A stretch of DNA of 40,805 nucleotides, taken from positions 1 to 40,805 of the forward strand of contig PBIO01000026.1 in assembly GCA_002720865.1 (NCBI GenBank), given 5' to 3'. Source of the stretch: Halobacteriovorax sp. GTDB lineage: Bacteria > Bdellovibrionota > Bacteriovoracia > Bacteriovoracales > Bacteriovoracaceae. The position numbers were made by a program, and so were the translations under genes. The notes beneath the pieces were generated by a model that saw nothing but the letters and a program-made list of their open reading frames with translations, ran no database searches and had not been told where the DNA came from. This document shows, in pieces, positions 40,018 through 40,805 of this stretch. Every line of letters begins with the position of its first letter. The first letter of the stretch is position 1.

Positions 40018-40701
40018 GTGAAATTACTATTAGCTCTTTTATTTGCAACCACTGTTCATGCTCACGAATACCCTTGGCATTTTGAGTTAACAGAGTCGGG
40101 GATTAATAATTTTACAGAAGAGTTGAGTTCAAGTCTAACTCCAAAGTATTTATGCCTCACCAATGAGAACACGGAAAAGAGTATTTTTTCACGTTACCCA
40201 GATGAAATTGCTAAAATTAGAGAGCTTTTAAAGGCCGATGATACTAATACTGTAAGGTATGAGCTTAAGAAATTTTCTTGCCATAATTTTTCAAAAAGAG
40301 TCTATCTTCAAAATAGCTCTCTTGTGAATAATTTAGAGGATTATCATATTGAAGATCTTGAAAAAGAATGGGGAGTTCCTATAGTTAGAGATGAGAGCAA
40401 GGAAAAAGTTCCCATGCACTATATAACACTGTCCTCAAAAGAAGAAGGGTACTTTCATGCAATAAATGCTGTATTGCTTGATAAGGATAACCCTGAAGAT
40501 ATTAATAGCTATGTATTTATAGAGCCTCAAACTGATGTTTTATATTCTGCCTCCGAACTAAAGAGTTTTAGTGAAAGACTAATGAAGAAAAAGTTTAATC
40601 ATTCGGTTGAAGTCGGAATAGGAACTTTTGATTCATTTAAGCATAACGGAAATATTTGGCAGTCTCATTCAAGTTATTCCCATAAAATGATAATTGATTA
40701 A
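40018..40701 (+). CDS. Small exported protein coupled to 5'-nucleotidase copy 2
   Basis: A 227-aa protein that begins with GTG immediately after the upstream TAG. The signal peptide is M-K-L-L-L-A-L-L-F-A-T-T (cleavage near V-H-A-H). The mature part is acidic with mixed strands and helices, and has two cysteines in the first third (Y-L-C-L and F-S-C-H). I recognise no family. Zero spacing to the phosphoesterase suggests a related envelope job such as an accessory or binding protein. An AT-rich hairpin follows. Confidence 0.8.
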   Translation: MKLLLALLFATTVHAHEYPWHFELTESGINNFTEELSSSLTPKYLCLTNENTEKSIFSRYPDEIAKIRELLKADDTNTVRYELKKFSCHNFSKRVYLQNSSLVNNLEDYHIEDLEKEWGVPIVRDESKEKVPMHYITLSSKEEGYFHAINAVLLDKDNPEDINSYVFIEPQTDVLYSASELKSFSERLMKKKFNHSVEVGIGTFDSFKHNGNIWQSHSSYSHKMIID

Positions 40702-40724
40702 AACTGACCTACTTGGGTGGTGAT

Positions 40725-40748
40725 AAAACTAAAACCATCCTAGTTTTT
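40725..40748 (+). terminator. Possible AT-rich terminator
   Basis: AAAACTA (40725-40731) pairs with TAGTTTT (40741-40747) around a 9-base loop, with one more T after it. It lies 24 bases after the stop of the last gene. The stem is weak and the U-tract is part of the stem, so termination would be inefficient. Confidence 0.4.
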
Positions 40749-40752
40749 AGAC

Positions 40753-40805
40753 ATTCAAAATTGATCCATCCTGGATCAACTTGCTTCGCAAGCTAGATTT
40801 TGAAT
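40753..40805. repeat. Compact three-way-junction (cruciform) sequence at the window edge
   Basis: The outer stem is ATTCAAAAT (40753-40761) with ATTTTGAAT (40797-40805). Inside are two hairpins: TGATCCA/TGGATCA (40762-40778, loop TCC) and CTTGC/GCAAG (40780-40792, loop TTC), then CTAG. All pairs are Watson-Crick. The outer stem may continue beyond the window. It could be an intergenic repeat element, a mobile-element end, an attC-like recombination site or an RNA structure; the sequence alone does not decide. Confidence 0.55.

Overview
The window is a 40.8-kb piece of an AT-rich bacterial chromosome (roughly 36% GC by eye). It is gene-dense, with no tRNA or rRNA gene, CRISPR array, insertion sequence or prophage that I can see. 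About half of the roughly 28 genes encode proteins with a Sec signal peptide or lipobox. Combined with an imuA/imuB/dnaE2 cassette, a long L25/Ctc protein and many large orphan exported proteins, this suggests a Gram-negative of the Bdellovibrionota (Bacteriovorax/Halobacteriovorax/Peredibacter type). That assignment is inference, not proof.

Layout. 1-2.7 kb: tail of an unknown gene, a small exported protein, a GT4 glycosyltransferase that apparently starts at CTG, and a histidine-kinase-like protein whose H-box histidine is tyrosine. 2.7-5.5 kb (minus): operon of an exported papain-like protein, a stand-alone RlmK-type 23S rRNA methyltransferase and a TSUP transporter. 5.5-9.7 kb (plus): a possible three-way-junction leader, an exported 323-aa protein and a 1006-aa lipoprotein that appears to carry two tandem amidoligase-like domains, ending in a perfect terminator. 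9.7-16 kb: a DUF3095 cyclase-like protein, ribosomal protein L25, a second papain-like peptidase with a lipoprotein (both ribosome-binding sites lie in or beside hairpins), and release factor 3. 16-22 kb: exported orphans, including a six-repeat cysteine-rich protein and a 1220-aa exported protein with protein-kinase-like motifs. 22-28.3 kb: a polytopic membrane protein, a CHASE-type sensor kinase, and two convergent exported proteins that share a C-terminal motif. 28.4-33.8 kb: the imuA-imuB-dnaE2 mutagenesis operon, with a 9-bp direct repeat upstream and a hairpin terminator downstream. 33.8-40.8 kb: an exported orphan, an acetyl-CoA hydrolase/CoA-transferase family protein, two tandem 5'-nucleotidase-family exported phosphoesterases and a small exported protein. 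The window ends in a second compact three-way-junction sequence.

How the genes may work together. Housekeeping genes (rlmK, rplY, prfC) are scattered among exported orphans. The most coherent hypotheses are: (i) an envelope peptide-modification module made of papain-like proteins and the duplicated amidoligase-like lipoprotein; (ii) an exported kinase-like protein with a cysteine-repeat partner gene just downstream; (iii) a family of exported proteins marked by an internal E/D-A-F/M-A segment, two of which also share an I-I-x-N-R-Y C-terminus. No intergenic stretch exceeds 300 bases. All functional statements come from motif reading; no database search was run.
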